Shown here: positions 1-9,263 of the stretch, piece by piece
Numbering within the stretch: the stretch's first letter is position 1
How the letters are laid out: each line of letters opens with the position of its first letter
Origin: Bacillota bacterium
Lineage (GTDB): Bacteria; Bacillota; Clostridia; Christensenellales; SZUA-584
Length of the DNA: 64,000 nucleotides
Assembly (NCBI GenBank): GCA_023410475.1
Contig: JAEYPS010000032.1
Coordinates: 248,001 to 312,000, forward strand
Reading direction: 5' to 3'
Made by a program: the position numbers and the translations under genes
Notes under the pieces: model-generated
Told to the model about the DNA's origin: nothing
What the model saw: the letters and a program-made list of their open reading frames with translations, nothing else
Database searches by the model: none

Positions 1-186
1 ATATTTGACCGTTTTTACAGAGTAGACAAGGCAAGGTCAAGAGATACGGGCGGCAGCGGGCTCGGGCTCCACATATCTCAGAAAATAGCGCTGCTGCACG
101 GTGGCAGGATAGACGTAGAGAGCGATGAGGGAAAGGGCAGCGTGTTCACGCTGTATCTGCCTATAAAAGGCAGGGGAGAATCATGA
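1..186 (+). CDS. Sensor histidine kinase, C-terminal end (partial)
   Basis: The gene starts before the window; only its last 61 residues are seen. They carry the end of an HATPase_c domain: an F-box-like IFDRFYRVD at the start, the glycine-rich G2 box DTGGSGLGLHIS (residues 16-27), and a typical end with HGG, GKGSVFTLYLP. This is the ATP-binding part of a membrane sensor kinase that phosphorylates a response regulator, presumably encoded upstream. The stop codon overlaps the next start (ATGA), so it is translationally coupled to the GerMN lipoprotein gene. The sensed signal cannot be told from this fragment. Confidence 0.9.
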   Translation: MFDRFYRVDKARSRDTGGSGLGLHISQKIALLHGGRIDVESDEGKGSVFTLYLPIKGRGES

Positions 187-1142
187 TAAAACAAAGGATC
201 GCAATACCGTTAATACTGATATTGATGTTAATTTTGACAGCGTGCGGATCGCCGAGAACTAACTCGCCCGTAAATACTCCGCCTATAAACCCGAAAGCGG
301 AAGCGGCCAACAAAGACACGTCGAGCGTAACGCTTTATTTCGGTTACCGCGGAGAAGACCTGCTGGCGGGAGAAACCCGCAAGATAAACGTCCCGGTCAG
401 CGATACGCTGGAGGTAGCGGTATTAAAGGCTCTGATAGGCGGGCCGTCTGCTGACAGAGACGAGCTTGCAAGGCTGTTCTGGGACGGCGTCGAACTTGTG
501 GGAGTTTCTTCAAACGAGGACATACTGTTTGTGACGCTCAGCGACAAATTCGTATCTACCGACCCCGGTGAGATTTCGCTGGTCGAGGGCAGCGTAAGCG
601 ATCAAAAGAGGCTCGCTATATACTCCATCGTCAATACTGTAGTCGAGATGGGCAAATACTCCCGCGTGCAGATATATGTCGACCGCGAAGACAACGAAAT
701 GGGAGAAAGAATAACGCGGGGCGAAGCCGGATGGAGCGACGATCAGGGCGCTTATCTTGAGCCGCTCGCGCGGGAAGCGGCGCTTGTCCTCACGCCCGAG
801 AACACTCTTAGGGAGGCGCTTGAATCATTCGCGATGAAGGATTGGATGCGGCTTTACGAGTTCACGGCCTACACAAGCCCGGATTCTACCGTAAAGCCCG
901 ACACCGCGGCGTTTTCCGACGCGCTCACAGCCGCCGGCAACGGACTCGAAAGCTATAACATAACGAGTTCAAACGTATCGTCCGACGGCAAGACTTGTGT
1001 CGTTATGCTGGACTACTCCGTCAGGACCAAGGAGAGAGGCACCATAGACAGGAAGGACATTAACGTTGTAATGGTAAGAGCGAACGACATATGGCAGCTG
1101 TCTTATACGTCGCTTGTCAAACTGCTGATAAACGTAGGATAG
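183..1142 (+). CDS. GerMN-domain lipoprotein (single domain)
   Basis: Probable membrane-anchored lipoprotein of 319 residues. A hydrophobic signal ends in the lipobox LTAC, with Cys21 as the lipidated residue. Residues about 47-170 match a GerMN (sporulation and germination) domain: a YFGYRGEDLL strand, ETRKI, LIGGP, a VTLSDKF strand and a YSIVNTV helix. The remaining 150 residues look like a separate alpha/beta domain I do not recognise. It lies between a sensor kinase and a larger GerMN lipoprotein, the start overlapping the kinase stop by four bases and the next gene following after three. GerMN domains occur in the germination protein GerM and in lipoproteins such as LpqB that sit beside two-component kinases. 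The role here (signalling partner or germination) is inference. Confidence 0.85.
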   Translation: MIKQRIAIPLILILMLILTACGSPRTNSPVNTPPINPKAEAANKDTSSVTLYFGYRGEDLLAGETRKINVPVSDTLEVAVLKALIGGPSADRDELARLFWDGVELVGVSSNEDILFVTLSDKFVSTDPGEISLVEGSVSDQKRLAIYSIVNTVVEMGKYSRVQIYVDREDNEMGERITRGEAGWSDDQGAYLEPLAREAALVLTPENTLREALESFAMKDWMRLYEFTAYTSPDSTVKPDTAAFSDALTAAGNGLESYNITSSNVSSDGKTCVVMLDYSVRTKERGTIDRKDINVVMVRANDIWQLSYTSLVKLLINVG

Positions 1143-1145
1143 ATA

Positions 1146-2699
1146 ATGAAAAGACTTATCGCAGCCGCAATTTGCGTTTTATTACTTCTTGGCGCATGCG
1201 GCGTAATAAAAGAAACAGGCGAGCGGGGCAGGCCGATACCCGCGAGCAAGCTAGATATGACAGACATCGGCTATCCGGGCAGGGTAGAGAAGTTTGCCGT
1301 GTATTTTTATAATACCACGAGCAAAACTCTGACCGCTGAGATAAGAACGATAATCATAAGTCAGGACGCCAACCCGGCCGAGGTGGCGGTGGGCGAACTC
1401 TTAATGGGCCCATCAAACGACAGCATGCTGTCAAAGGTCGCGCCCGAGGGAATGGAGCTTGAGCGTATAGAATACTCGCGGGATGTCGCCAACGTCTACA
1501 TTTCTTATGACGGCGAAGTTATGCAGCCAAAGGATAAATACATACTTGAGCTTGCCATAGCCAATACGGTCACGGACATACTGGGAACAACATATATATC
1601 TGTTTTTTACAATGGGCTGCAGACAGGATTTTATAACGGCATACAGGCAGGGCTCTCAGGCGTGCCTTACGCCCCGCTAAAAAAACATACGGGCAGCATT
1701 GAGGACGCGTGGCTTCAGGAATCCGCCATATATGCCGAAGTGCCGTCGTTTCCCTATCCGGGTGATCCAAAAAACGATCATGAGCCCGAGTCGGGAGATG
1801 AAGACTCTTTGCCCCCGGCTGAAAAGCAGAACGAAATGACGACGGTGCTTTATTATATTTCCGCGGGCGGCGGGTTTATACTGCCTGAAACGCGCAAGGT
1901 AAAGTATACGGACGGCAAATATATTGAAGGCCTTATCACCGAGCTCGGAAAAAGGCCGCTCAACTCCAATACAATGACAAACCCGCTGGCGGATGATCTT
2001 AAGCTCATCGAGCCGCCGGCTGTGAAGCTTGCGTCGGGAGGTTATTCATTGTTGCTGAATTTTTCGAAGCTGCCCATAAGATATGATTATTCTGATACAA
2101 AAGACGCGCAGCTGTCATACGCGGCAATGGCATATACTATAACGGGCTTTGTTCCCGGTATCGAAAGCATAGAGATATACGTGAACGGGGTAAAGGTTGC
2201 CCCCGCAGGGGAAAACGCGGCGGACGAGGTCAAGAAAAGCAATTATCTTGGGTTTATGGGAAGCAGCGCGCCGATATATTTTGCGGATAAAAGCTCCGAC
2301 CTTCTGCTCGAGGTATCAAGGAGCATGGAGCAGGGCAAAACCTGGAGCGCCAGGGCAAGACTGCTGGAACTGATAAAGGGCCCTATTTCGGGCGACGAAG
2401 AAAACGCGTGGCCCGTTATGCCAGCGGGCATAACCCAAAGCGATGTGCTGTCCGTAGACGTTTACTCGGACACTGTTTATGTCAATCTTTCGCAAAAGTT
2501 CAGGGAGGACTGCGCGGGCCTCTCATCAAAGAACGAAATGCTGCTCGTCTACGCTATAGTAAACACGTTAACGGCCATGGACGGCATAAGCAAAGTTCAG
2601 TTCCTGATAGAAGGGCAGCAGACGGATACCCTTGCGGGCAATATCTGTCTTTCGGGCCCGTTCATCAGGAATTTCGGTATAATAAAGAAGAGAAGCTAG
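1146..2699 (+). CDS. GerMN-repeat lipoprotein
   Basis: Lipoprotein of 517 residues with signal peptide and lipobox LGAC (Cys18). Three GerMN-like units follow each other at about residues 47-165, 225-350 and 375-505. Each begins with an extended strand (VYFYNTTSKTL, VLYYISAGGGF, IYFADKSSDLL), has a loop ending in a GP or P-rich turn, and ends with a YAIVNTL-type helix followed by the last strand. The middle unit is the most divergent. An acidic, proline-rich linker (about 195-222) joins units one and two. The gene directly follows the single-domain GerMN lipoprotein, suggesting the two work together at the outer face of the membrane. Its stop codon overlaps the convergent asnB stop. Confidence 0.82.
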   Translation: MKRLIAAAICVLLLLGACGVIKETGERGRPIPASKLDMTDIGYPGRVEKFAVYFYNTTSKTLTAEIRTIIISQDANPAEVAVGELLMGPSNDSMLSKVAPEGMELERIEYSRDVANVYISYDGEVMQPKDKYILELAIANTVTDILGTTYISVFYNGLQTGFYNGIQAGLSGVPYAPLKKHTGSIEDAWLQESAIYAEVPSFPYPGDPKNDHEPESGDEDSLPPAEKQNEMTTVLYYISAGGGFILPETRKVKYTDGKYIEGLITELGKRPLNSNTMTNPLADDLKLIEPPAVKLASGGYSLLLNFSKLPIRYDYSDTKDAQLSYAAMAYTITGFVPGIESIEIYVNGVKVAPAGENAADEVKKSNYLGFMGSSAPIYFADKSSDLLLEVSRSMEQGKTWSARARLLELIKGPISGDEENAWPVMPAGITQSDVLSVDVYSDTVYVNLSQKFREDCAGLSSKNEMLLVYAIVNTLTAMDGISKVQFLIEGQQTDTLAGNICLSGPFIRNFGIIKKRS

Positions 2700-4528
2700 A
2701 TGACCACCCTTGCTTTATATTCCTCAAGCCACATGTTGAGCTGAAGCAGAAAAGCGAAGAGCTGAGGACCTGTCATAAGCTGGCCGAACCACGGTGTAAC
2801 GATGCTGAGTGAATCCAGCATCTCCTCGACAAAACTATTATCTATAAGTGCGTGTATAGGAGCGTTTGCGTCTGCAAGGACACCCTTTAGTGCCTCGGTC
2901 ACAAGGCGGGTGTACTCCGGATTATGCGTTTTCGGATATGGGCTTTTTTTCCTCTGGCAGATGCTTTCCGGGATAAGATCCTTTACCGCAAGGCGAAGTA
3001 TACCTTTTTCCATGCCCCCTGCGTTTTTGATATCCCACGGTATATTCCACGCGTACTCTGCTATCCTGTGGTCGCAGTAAGGCACCCTAACCTCAAGCCC
3101 GCTGGCCATGCTCATCCTGTCTTTGCGGTCCAGAAGATTTGCCATGAACCACTTTATATTAAGATAAAACATCTGGCGCCGCCGACGTTCTATGGGTTTT
3201 TCATCTCCCGAAAGAGGCGTTTCCTCAACGGTGTCGAAATATCTGCACCTAGCGTAATCTTCTATATCAAGACGGTAAAGGCGTTTTGCCATTACGTTTC
3301 GTCTTAGCTCAAGAGAGTTTGCCCACGGGAACATGTCGAGCTTTAACAGATCGTCGCGGTAAAACCAGGGGTAGCCTCCGAATATCTCGTCCGCGCATTC
3401 TCCCGACAGTGCGACAGTCGCATACTTTTTTACCTCTCTGCAAAAAAGCAGCAGGCTCGAGTCGACGTCTGCCATGCCCGGCAGGTCCCTTGCGTACATT
3501 GCGTCTCTCAGCGACGATATCAGCGATTCTGTATCCACGGTGTGCGTTATGTGCTCGCTTCTAATGTGATTTCGCATTATGTCTATATAATCGCTGTCAG
3601 GGCTAGGCTGAAATACGCTTCGCGTAAAGTATTTGTCGTTATCGGCATAATCTATTGAAAATGTACGCAAGCCGGTTTTTTCTGCGAGATGCTTTGCAGC
3701 AAGCGCCGAAAGAACGCTCGAGTCAAGGCCTCCCGATAGGAACGTGCATACAGGCACATCGGATACCAACTGCCTTTTTGCCGAGTCTTCTACGAGCCAT
3801 GACAGCTTTTCCGCTGTGTCGGCTATGTCATCTCTGTGTTCCTCACACTTGAACTGCCAGTATCGGTGTATATATGTGCCCAAGGGCGAGTATGTCATGC
3901 ATTCGCCCGGCTTTAACTCCTCTATGCCCGAAAACAACGTCCTGCCCGGCGTTCTCGCGGGGGCGAGCCCGAACAGCTCAAGTATACCGTTTTCACCCAA
4001 AACAGGCGTTATTTCCGGGTGGGCCAGTATGGCCTTTATCTCGGAGGCGAACAGCAGCGAATGCCGTGTGCGCGCTATAAACAGCGGCTTTACGCCCATT
4101 CTGTCTCTTGCTAGGAATATTCGCTGCTTCCTTTCGTCCCATATACCGAAAGCGAATATGCCGTTGAGCCTTTCAACGCAGGAAGGCCCCCACTCGATAT
4201 AGGAAAGCAGCAGCGCCTCCGTGTCCGAGTGAGAAAAAAACACATGCCCCCTGTCCTGAAGCTCCCGCCGAAGCTCGGGAGTATTGTATAATTCGCCGTT
4301 ATATACGATAGTATATGTATTAGTTCCTACGCTGCGTATCATCGGCTGGCTTCCGCCCGCCGGGTCTACAACGACGAGACGCCTGTGCCCCAAAGCCGCC
4401 TGATGAGTCAAAAACGTTCCGGCGGAATCCGGGCCTCTGTGATATAACGTATCCAGCATCGCTGAAAGAACGCCGCCGCTCTTTAGAAGGTCGTTATCAA
4501 AATCCACTATACCGACGATTCCGCACAT
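2696..4528 (-). CDS. asnB: Asparagine synthase (glutamine-hydrolysing)
   Basis: Class B asparagine synthetase of 610 residues. It converts aspartate, glutamine and ATP to asparagine. The N-terminus MCGIVGI exposes Cys2 as the glutaminase nucleophile of the class II amidotransferase domain (residues 1 to about 190), with RGPD and YNGELYN substrate-binding motifs. The C-terminal synthetase domain has the pyrophosphate loop SGGLDSS near residue 265 and the later GECADEIFGGY motif. The length is usual for bacterial AsnB. It is monocistronic on the minus strand and convergent with the GerMN gene, the two stop codons overlapping. A GGGGG run lies just ahead of the start. A perfect 12-base palindrome lies about 26 bases upstream and may be an operator. 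Confidence 0.95.
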   Translation of the reverse strand: MCGIVGIVDFDNDLLKSGGVLSAMLDTLYHRGPDSAGTFLTHQAALGHRRLVVVDPAGGSQPMIRSVGTNTYTIVYNGELYNTPELRRELQDRGHVFFSHSDTEALLLSYIEWGPSCVERLNGIFAFGIWDERKQRIFLARDRMGVKPLFIARTRHSLLFASEIKAILAHPEITPVLGENGILELFGLAPARTPGRTLFSGIEELKPGECMTYSPLGTYIHRYWQFKCEEHRDDIADTAEKLSWLVEDSAKRQLVSDVPVCTFLSGGLDSSVLSALAAKHLAEKTGLRTFSIDYADNDKYFTRSVFQPSPDSDYIDIMRNHIRSEHITHTVDTESLISSLRDAMYARDLPGMADVDSSLLLFCREVKKYATVALSGECADEIFGGYPWFYRDDLLKLDMFPWANSLELRRNVMAKRLYRLDIEDYARCRYFDTVEETPLSGDEKPIERRRRQMFYLNIKWFMANLLDRKDRMSMASGLEVRVPYCDHRIAEYAWNIPWDIKNAGGMEKGILRLAVKDLIPESICQRKKSPYPKTHNPEYTRLVTEALKGVLADANAPIHALIDNSFVEEMLDSLSIVTPWFGQLMTGPQLFAFLLQLNMWLEEYKARVVI

Positions 4529-4553
4529 ATTAAAGCCCCCGAAAAAAGATACT

Positions 4554-4565
4554 TACTGTACAGTA
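4554..4565. promoter_or_regulatory. Perfect palindrome between asnB and the ECF gene
   Basis: TACTGTACAGTA reads identically on both strands. It lies 26 bases upstream of the asnB start, inside the divergent intergenic region. It has the size of a small repressor half-site pair, but I cannot assign a regulator. A chance 12-base palindrome is possible. Confidence 0.3.
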
Positions 4566-4643
4566 TATGAATGCCTGGGTTTAGCGTGATTGCATATATC
4601 TTGCCGTAAGTAAAAACAATTGGCCTAACCCTTGAAAACAGCG

Positions 4644-4672
4644 TTGCATCGGGTGGAAAAATATATTAGAAT
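4644..4672 (+). promoter_or_regulatory. Possible sigma-A promoter for the ECF S-component gene
   Basis: TTGCAT, a 17-base spacer and TAGAAT lie 27 bases before the start of the ECF gene, followed by an AACGGAGG ribosome binding site. The match to the consensus is moderate. I saw no recognised riboswitch in this leader. Confidence 0.35.
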
Positions 4673-4698
4673 GTATCAAAAGTAACGGAGGAAAAGAC

Positions 4699-5193
4699 AT
4701 GCCGCAGAATAATAAGACAAAAAATCTAGCCATATCTGGAATACTGGCAGCGCTGATATTCGTGTTTACGTATTTAATACGTATTCCCGTCAATAATACA
4801 GGCGCGTATATGAATATCGGGGACAGCATAATTTATTGCGCCGGTATGCTGGTCGGGGCACCTTGGGCTGCCGCCGCGTCGGGCATTGGAAGCGTGTTTT
4901 CGGATATTCTTGTCGGCGGTGGCATCTATATTCCCGCGACGCTGATAATAAAAGGACTCATGGGGTTTGTTTGCGCAACGATAATGAAAAGATCGAAATT
5001 CCCGGGGTTTGTTTTGGCCTGTATATTAGGCGGCGCTATCATGGTCGCCGGTTACTTTATTTTTGAATGGTTCGCGTTCGGATGGGCTTATTCTACAGGC
5101 ACCATACTTTTTAACCTGATACAGTGGGTAGCCGGAGTAGCGGGCGCGGTCGCGCTTTATTATCCTGTAAAAAGAATTAAGGGTATGATGTGA
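4699..5193 (+). CDS. ECF transporter S component
   Basis: Integral membrane protein of 164 residues with five or six hydrophobic segments and almost no soluble loops. The pattern AISGILAALIFVFTYL at the N-terminus, NIGDSIIYCAGMLVGAPWAA in the middle, and GGGIYIPATLIIKGLMGF is typical of substrate-binding S subunits of energy-coupling-factor transporters (ECF-type riboflavin/DUF1393-like family). S components bind a vitamin or similar micronutrient and dock on a shared EcfA-EcfA'-EcfT module, which is not in this window. The substrate cannot be assigned from sequence alone. Its stop shares a base with the start of the following hydrolase gene. Confidence 0.82.
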   Translation: MPQNNKTKNLAISGILAALIFVFTYLIRIPVNNTGAYMNIGDSIIYCAGMLVGAPWAAAASGIGSVFSDILVGGGIYIPATLIIKGLMGFVCATIMKRSKFPGFVLACILGGAIMVAGYFIFEWFAFGWAYSTGTILFNLIQWVAGVAGAVALYYPVKRIKGMM

Positions 5194-5924
5194 TGAAACT
5201 GACGTGCATCGGAAAATACGGCCCGTACCCCAAAGCAAACTGCGCGTGCTCTTGTTACATGATTACATACGAAGGCAAGAACATTTTGCTTGACATGGGT
5301 TGCGGAGCGCTGTCAAGGGTGTTCGCAAAGCTTGACGCGAGCGGGATAGATGCTCTGGTGCTCTCGCATCTTCACGCCGACCATATGGGAGACGCGCTGA
5401 CGCTCAGATACGCTCTCGACGCCGCTAAAAAGCTCGGCAAAAGAGACAAGCCTCTGCCCGTTTATATGCCCTGCGAGCCTGCCGCCGAAGCGGGGCTCAT
5501 ATCGTCCGGCAAAATGATAGAAGCTATTTATATAAAAGACGGCTCAAGGTTTGATATATGCGGAATGGAAGCGGTTTTCAAGCTTATGCCTCACGCGGTT
5601 CCGAGCTACGCTGTGTCTCTGAGCGCGCGGGGCAAGACGCTCGTCTACTCAGGAGACACGTCTTATAACGAGGCGCTGATAAACTTCGCGAAGGACGCAG
5701 ATCTGTTATTGATTGAAGCGGCGTTTCTGTCCCGCAATCTGCCGGACAACGCTGTGCATGTGAGCGCGGCGGAGGCCGCGAAGACCGGCAATGCTGCAAA
5801 CGTCAGAAAACTGCTTTTGACTCACATATTTCCCGAATACGACGAAAATGATATCTTGAACGAAGCTCGGGCGCACTGCCCGGACTCATGCATCATTGAG
5901 GAACTGAAAACATACGAGGTCTAG
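5193..5924 (+). CDS. MBL-fold metal-dependent hydrolase
   Basis: Metallo-beta-lactamase-fold hydrolase of about 243 residues. The metal-binding motif HLHADH (HxHxDH) follows a beta strand ending in DALVLS. Other metal ligands are a central His (MPHAV), the Asp in VYSGDTS, and a late His in LLTHIFP. An unusual cluster CACSC lies near residue 15. The short form resembles RNase Z-like or phosphodiesterase-like members (YhfI type), so the substrate may be a phosphodiester, but this is not proven. I chose the ATG that overlaps the preceding TGA (TGATG); a GTG one codon earlier is an alternative. It is co-transcribed with the ECF gene and comEC. Confidence 0.85.
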   Translation: MKLTCIGKYGPYPKANCACSCYMITYEGKNILLDMGCGALSRVFAKLDASGIDALVLSHLHADHMGDALTLRYALDAAKKLGKRDKPLPVYMPCEPAAEAGLISSGKMIEAIYIKDGSRFDICGMEAVFKLMPHAVPSYAVSLSARGKTLVYSGDTSYNEALINFAKDADLLLIEAAFLSRNLPDNAVHVSAAEAAKTGNAANVRKLLLTHIFPEYDENDILNEARAHCPDSCIIEELKTYEV

Positions 5925-5926
5925 CG

Positions 5927-8260
5927 ATGCGTGCGCGGCATACACAGCCAGCGGCATCCCAAAGCCCCGCGTTCTCTGACACTTTGCTGAGAAGGCCGCT
6001 TTTTGTGATAGCGGTCTTTTTTGCGCTCGGCGTCGTGCTTGGCAGGTATGTCCATATCAAGGCGGCATATTTAGCTGTGGCTGCCTTGTTTACGGCGGCG
6101 GCTTTTGGCTGCGGACTATTAAAAAAGCAAAGCTCTCTCAACCCAATTACAAGAAAACTTGGAGTATTGATGCTCGCGGGCGCCGCGGCGTTGTTTGCGG
6201 CGTCGTTTTTATCGTCGTGCGCTTACGACGCATCGTATATCAAGACCGGTGAAAGCATGCAAGTAAACGGGCGCGTATACAGCGAGCCTTACATAAACGA
6301 CTACGGCAGCACCGTATGCCTTTTGGACGAGGTATATATTGACGGGCAGGCAGCCAGAAACGTTAAGCTGTATGTAACGGAAGAAAACGATATAGCGTGC
6401 GGAGACGTCGTTTCTGCCGCTGCCGACGTCGAGATACCCAAAGGCGTGCGCAATCCGGGAGGGTTCGACGAGAGGCTTTACCTTTTGTCGCAGGGCATAA
6501 GCTATAAGGCTTACGCCAAATCGGCCGAGGTGATGGGCAGCAAAGGAGGACTAAAGGTTGCGCTCTCAAACGCGAGGACATACCTCGGGGGAGTTTTAGA
6601 TACTATATTCGACGATGAAACGGCGCCCGTCGCAAAGGCGATGCTTCTCGGTGATAAAGAGGGCATGGACGAGAAGACGTACACAGCGTTCAAGGATACG
6701 GGTATGGCGCACATACTCGCGGTATCGGGGCTCCATGCGGCGATGCTTATAGGCGCCGTATACGCTGTTTTAAAACTGTTAAAAGTGGGAAGAACGGCAA
6801 GGCTGGCGGCGGCGCTTGCGTTCATAGCGCTTTACACCTGCGTGACGGGGCTTACGCCTTCGATAGTGCGCGCGGCTATTATGGCAGGAGCTCTGCTTAT
6901 TGGTACGCACTTCGGAAAACAAAACGACACGCTCAACTATCTTTCGCTTGCGTTTATACTATCGCTGCTGATAAGGCCGCTTGACCTCTTTTCGGCGGGC
7001 TTCCAGCTTTCATTCGCGGCTGTGTTCGGTATGCTGACGATAGGCTGGCAAATAAGGCGGCTGTGGGCAAAAGCGTTCAAAAACCGTTTGCCCCGCACAG
7101 GAAACGCGATATCCGCTTCAGCAGGGGCTTCGGCGGGAACGGTTCCGCTGCTCGCGTCCGCGTTTGGCAAGCTGCCGACGCTGAGCATATTTATTAATCT
7201 TATAATCATCCCGCTTGCGGGAGCCGCAACGGTGCTCGTGTTCGCCGCGGCGATAATCGGAGCGGCGCTGGGAAGCGCAGCCGCGTTCGCAGCCTATCCC
7301 GCCTCGCTGGTAATAAAGCTAATGCTGTTAATAATAAAGGCCGCCGCAAATATACCGTTTGCGGCTTTTAACGTTGCTTCACCGCCGCTGTATCTGACAA
7401 TATCATTCTTTATCGCGATGTATGCTGCGTCAAAATATTTTCTGACACCCGTCAGGATAAAGGCCGCCCTGAGCGGAGCTGCTGCCGTAATATCGATAGC
7501 CGCTTTGCTTTTATTCAGGTTCTCAGGTCTTTATATCGTATTTCTTGATACGGGGCAGAGCGACGCCGCGTTTTTAAGGACGGAACAGGGCGGTGAATAC
7601 TTTATCGACGGAGGAAATGAGGCAAGTGCGCGCGAGATAATAAGCTTTACGGTGCGAAACGGCTGCAGCCCCAAGGCGGCTTTTGTATCGCACACCGACA
7701 CGGACCATTTCAGCGGCATAAAAGCGCTGTATGAGGAGGGGCTTTTGAATAAGGTGTACTGCTCGTGGCAGGAAAAAGATGTGGTTGAGGAGGCAATGCC
7801 TTTGGCAAAGGTCGTGCCTCTTGGCGCGGGCGACACAGTTTGGCTGGACGAGCATACAAAAGCTCTGGTATTATATCCTTACAGGGACGGCTCGGGCGAA
7901 AACAAAAATGAGATGTCTTTGGTGGTAATGATAGAGTACAAAGGAAAAAGGGCGCTTTTTACCGGCGACATTTCCGGCGTGACCGAGACGGAGGTTTTCG
8001 CGTCTCTGCCGCCCGTAGACATATACAAGGCGGCGCACCACGGCTCAAAGTATTCATCATACAGGCTGCCGCTGTCCGTGATACGGCCGGACTACAGCGT
8101 GATATGCGTGGGCAAAAACCGTTACGGTCAGCCTAGCCCGCTGGCCGAAACGAGCCTGTCCGACTATTCGGGAGCGTTGTATACTACGCTTTGCGACTGC
8201 GCGATAGAATTCTACATCAGCGGCGATATAAAGGTAAATACATACGGCGGGGGAGAATGA
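5927..8260 (+). CDS. comEC: ComEC/Rec2 DNA uptake channel
   Basis: Polytopic membrane protein of 777 residues that forms the channel through which single-stranded DNA enters the cell in natural transformation. Two hydrophobic segments and an OB-like soluble region (about 100-190) open the protein. The competence domain (about 225-500) has the motif HILAVSGLHAAML and many membrane helices. The C-terminal third is a metallo-beta-lactamase-like domain with FLDTGQSDA, SHTDTDHFSG, FTGDISG and AAHHGS. The usual DxDH is kept as DTDH. Length and domain order are complete. It is followed by holA with an ATGA overlap, the same order as in Bacillus (comEC next to holA and rpsT). Other competence genes are not in the window. 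Confidence 0.95.
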   Translation: MRARHTQPAASQSPAFSDTLLRRPLFVIAVFFALGVVLGRYVHIKAAYLAVAALFTAAAFGCGLLKKQSSLNPITRKLGVLMLAGAAALFAASFLSSCAYDASYIKTGESMQVNGRVYSEPYINDYGSTVCLLDEVYIDGQAARNVKLYVTEENDIACGDVVSAAADVEIPKGVRNPGGFDERLYLLSQGISYKAYAKSAEVMGSKGGLKVALSNARTYLGGVLDTIFDDETAPVAKAMLLGDKEGMDEKTYTAFKDTGMAHILAVSGLHAAMLIGAVYAVLKLLKVGRTARLAAALAFIALYTCVTGLTPSIVRAAIMAGALLIGTHFGKQNDTLNYLSLAFILSLLIRPLDLFSAGFQLSFAAVFGMLTIGWQIRRLWAKAFKNRLPRTGNAISASAGASAGTVPLLASAFGKLPTLSIFINLIIIPLAGAATVLVFAAAIIGAALGSAAAFAAYPASLVIKLMLLIIKAAANIPFAAFNVASPPLYLTISFFIAMYAASKYFLTPVRIKAALSGAAAVISIAALLLFRFSGLYIVFLDTGQSDAAFLRTEQGGEYFIDGGNEASAREIISFTVRNGCSPKAAFVSHTDTDHFSGIKALYEEGLLNKVYCSWQEKDVVEEAMPLAKVVPLGAGDTVWLDEHTKALVLYPYRDGSGENKNEMSLVVMIEYKGKRALFTGDISGVTETEVFASLPPVDIYKAAHHGSKYSSYRLPLSVIRPDYSVICVGKNRYGQPSPLAETSLSDYSGALYTTLCDCAIEFYISGDIKVNTYGGGE

Positions 8261-9210
8261 GCAAGAAAGTATATATATTCTCAGGCGAAAGCTATATGGT
8301 AAACGAAAGCCTGAAAAAACTTAAAACAGGGCTCGGGATAGAGCATCCCGAGTTCAACATAACAGAGTTCAAAACAATGCCAAAGGCTAAGGAGCTCATT
8401 GAAGCGTGCTCGTCCGTTCCTTTTATGTCGGATTTAAGGCTCGTCGCGGTGTCCGACTGCTTGGTGATAACCTCAAAGGGCAGCACCGACGAAGCCAAAA
8501 GCATAGCAGATTTCATTCCGGGCATACCCGAAACCACGGCGCTCGCGCTCTTAACGTATGAGCCCCTCGACAAAAGGCGCTCAATTTACAGCCAGGTAAA
8601 AAAATACGGAGAGGTAAAAGAGTTCCTTCCGCCCGGCAGGAAAGAATGTATTGCGTTCGTGCGCCGCAAAGCTAAAGAGTACGGCGCTGATATAAGCGCA
8701 AAAGCCGCTTCAGAGCTCGTAGCGGCGGCCGGATGTGATTATTACGCTCTTGAAGGAGAAGCGGCGAAGCTCGCCGCGTACAGCGGATACAGCGAAATAA
8801 CCGAGACGCATGTAAGAGAATGCGCCTCGAAGTCTCTCGAGTACAGCGTGTTTGAAATACACGGCCTGTTGATAAACAGGCAGGCGGCGAAAGCAAAGTC
8901 GCTGCTTGAGGATATATTGAGATCCGAGCGGCCCGAAGGGCTTGTGGGGCTTATCGCGCGCAAAATAAGAGACATGTACAGGATGAAAGCCATGGCTGAC
9001 TTTGGCTACTCCGTGTCCAAAGCCGCGGCCGTGCTCGGATGCAAAAGCTTTGCCGCCGAGATGATACTGAAAGAATCAAAGCGTTTTTCTCAGCAGGAGC
9101 TAAGGTGCGCTCTTGTTTCTCTTGCCGACCTCGACTACGGAATAAAAAGCGGAGGGAAGGACGCGTATTTCGCGTTGCCCGAAACGATATTTAAGATATA
9201 TAAACTATAA
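8257..9210 (+). CDS. holA: DNA polymerase III subunit delta
   Basis: Clamp-loader delta subunit of 317 residues. It opens the beta sliding clamp during replication. The N-terminal MSKKVYIFSGESYMVNESLK matches the family start with a degenerate P-loop. The middle shows the domain II/III pattern (AIADFIPGIPETTALALLTYE-like, then FVRRKAKEYGADISAKAASEL). The C-terminal helical domain includes the segment FEIHGLLINRQAAKA. I moved the start to the ATG that overlaps the comEC stop (ATGA), because it has a GGGGGAG ribosome binding site and gives a family-like N-terminus. A strong bidirectional hairpin follows. Confidence 0.93.
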   Translation: MSKKVYIFSGESYMVNESLKKLKTGLGIEHPEFNITEFKTMPKAKELIEACSSVPFMSDLRLVAVSDCLVITSKGSTDEAKSIADFIPGIPETTALALLTYEPLDKRRSIYSQVKKYGEVKEFLPPGRKECIAFVRRKAKEYGADISAKAASELVAAAGCDYYALEGEAAKLAAYSGYSEITETHVRECASKSLEYSVFEIHGLLINRQAAKAKSLLEDILRSERPEGLVGLIARKIRDMYRMKAMADFGYSVSKAAAVLGCKSFAAEMILKESKRFSQQELRCALVSLADLDYGIKSGGKDAYFALPETIFKIYKL

Positions 9211-9220
9211 TGAAATATAA

Positions 9221-9248
9221 AACGCCTTTGGCGGGCGCCAAAGGCGTT
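9221..9248. terminator. Bidirectional terminator between holA and rpsT
   Basis: Perfect 12-base inverted repeat (AACGCCTTTGGC / GCCAAAGGCGTT) with a four-base loop between two convergent genes. A T-rich tract follows on the minus strand, so it best serves rpsT. Confidence 0.85.
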
Positions 9249-9263
9249 GATATATCGAAGCCT

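Noticed and set aside
4529..4698. Riboswitch upstream of the ECF S-component gene
   Set aside because: I looked for folate, preQ1, TPP, FMN and cobalamin-type conserved sequences and found none. Only a moderate promoter is visible.
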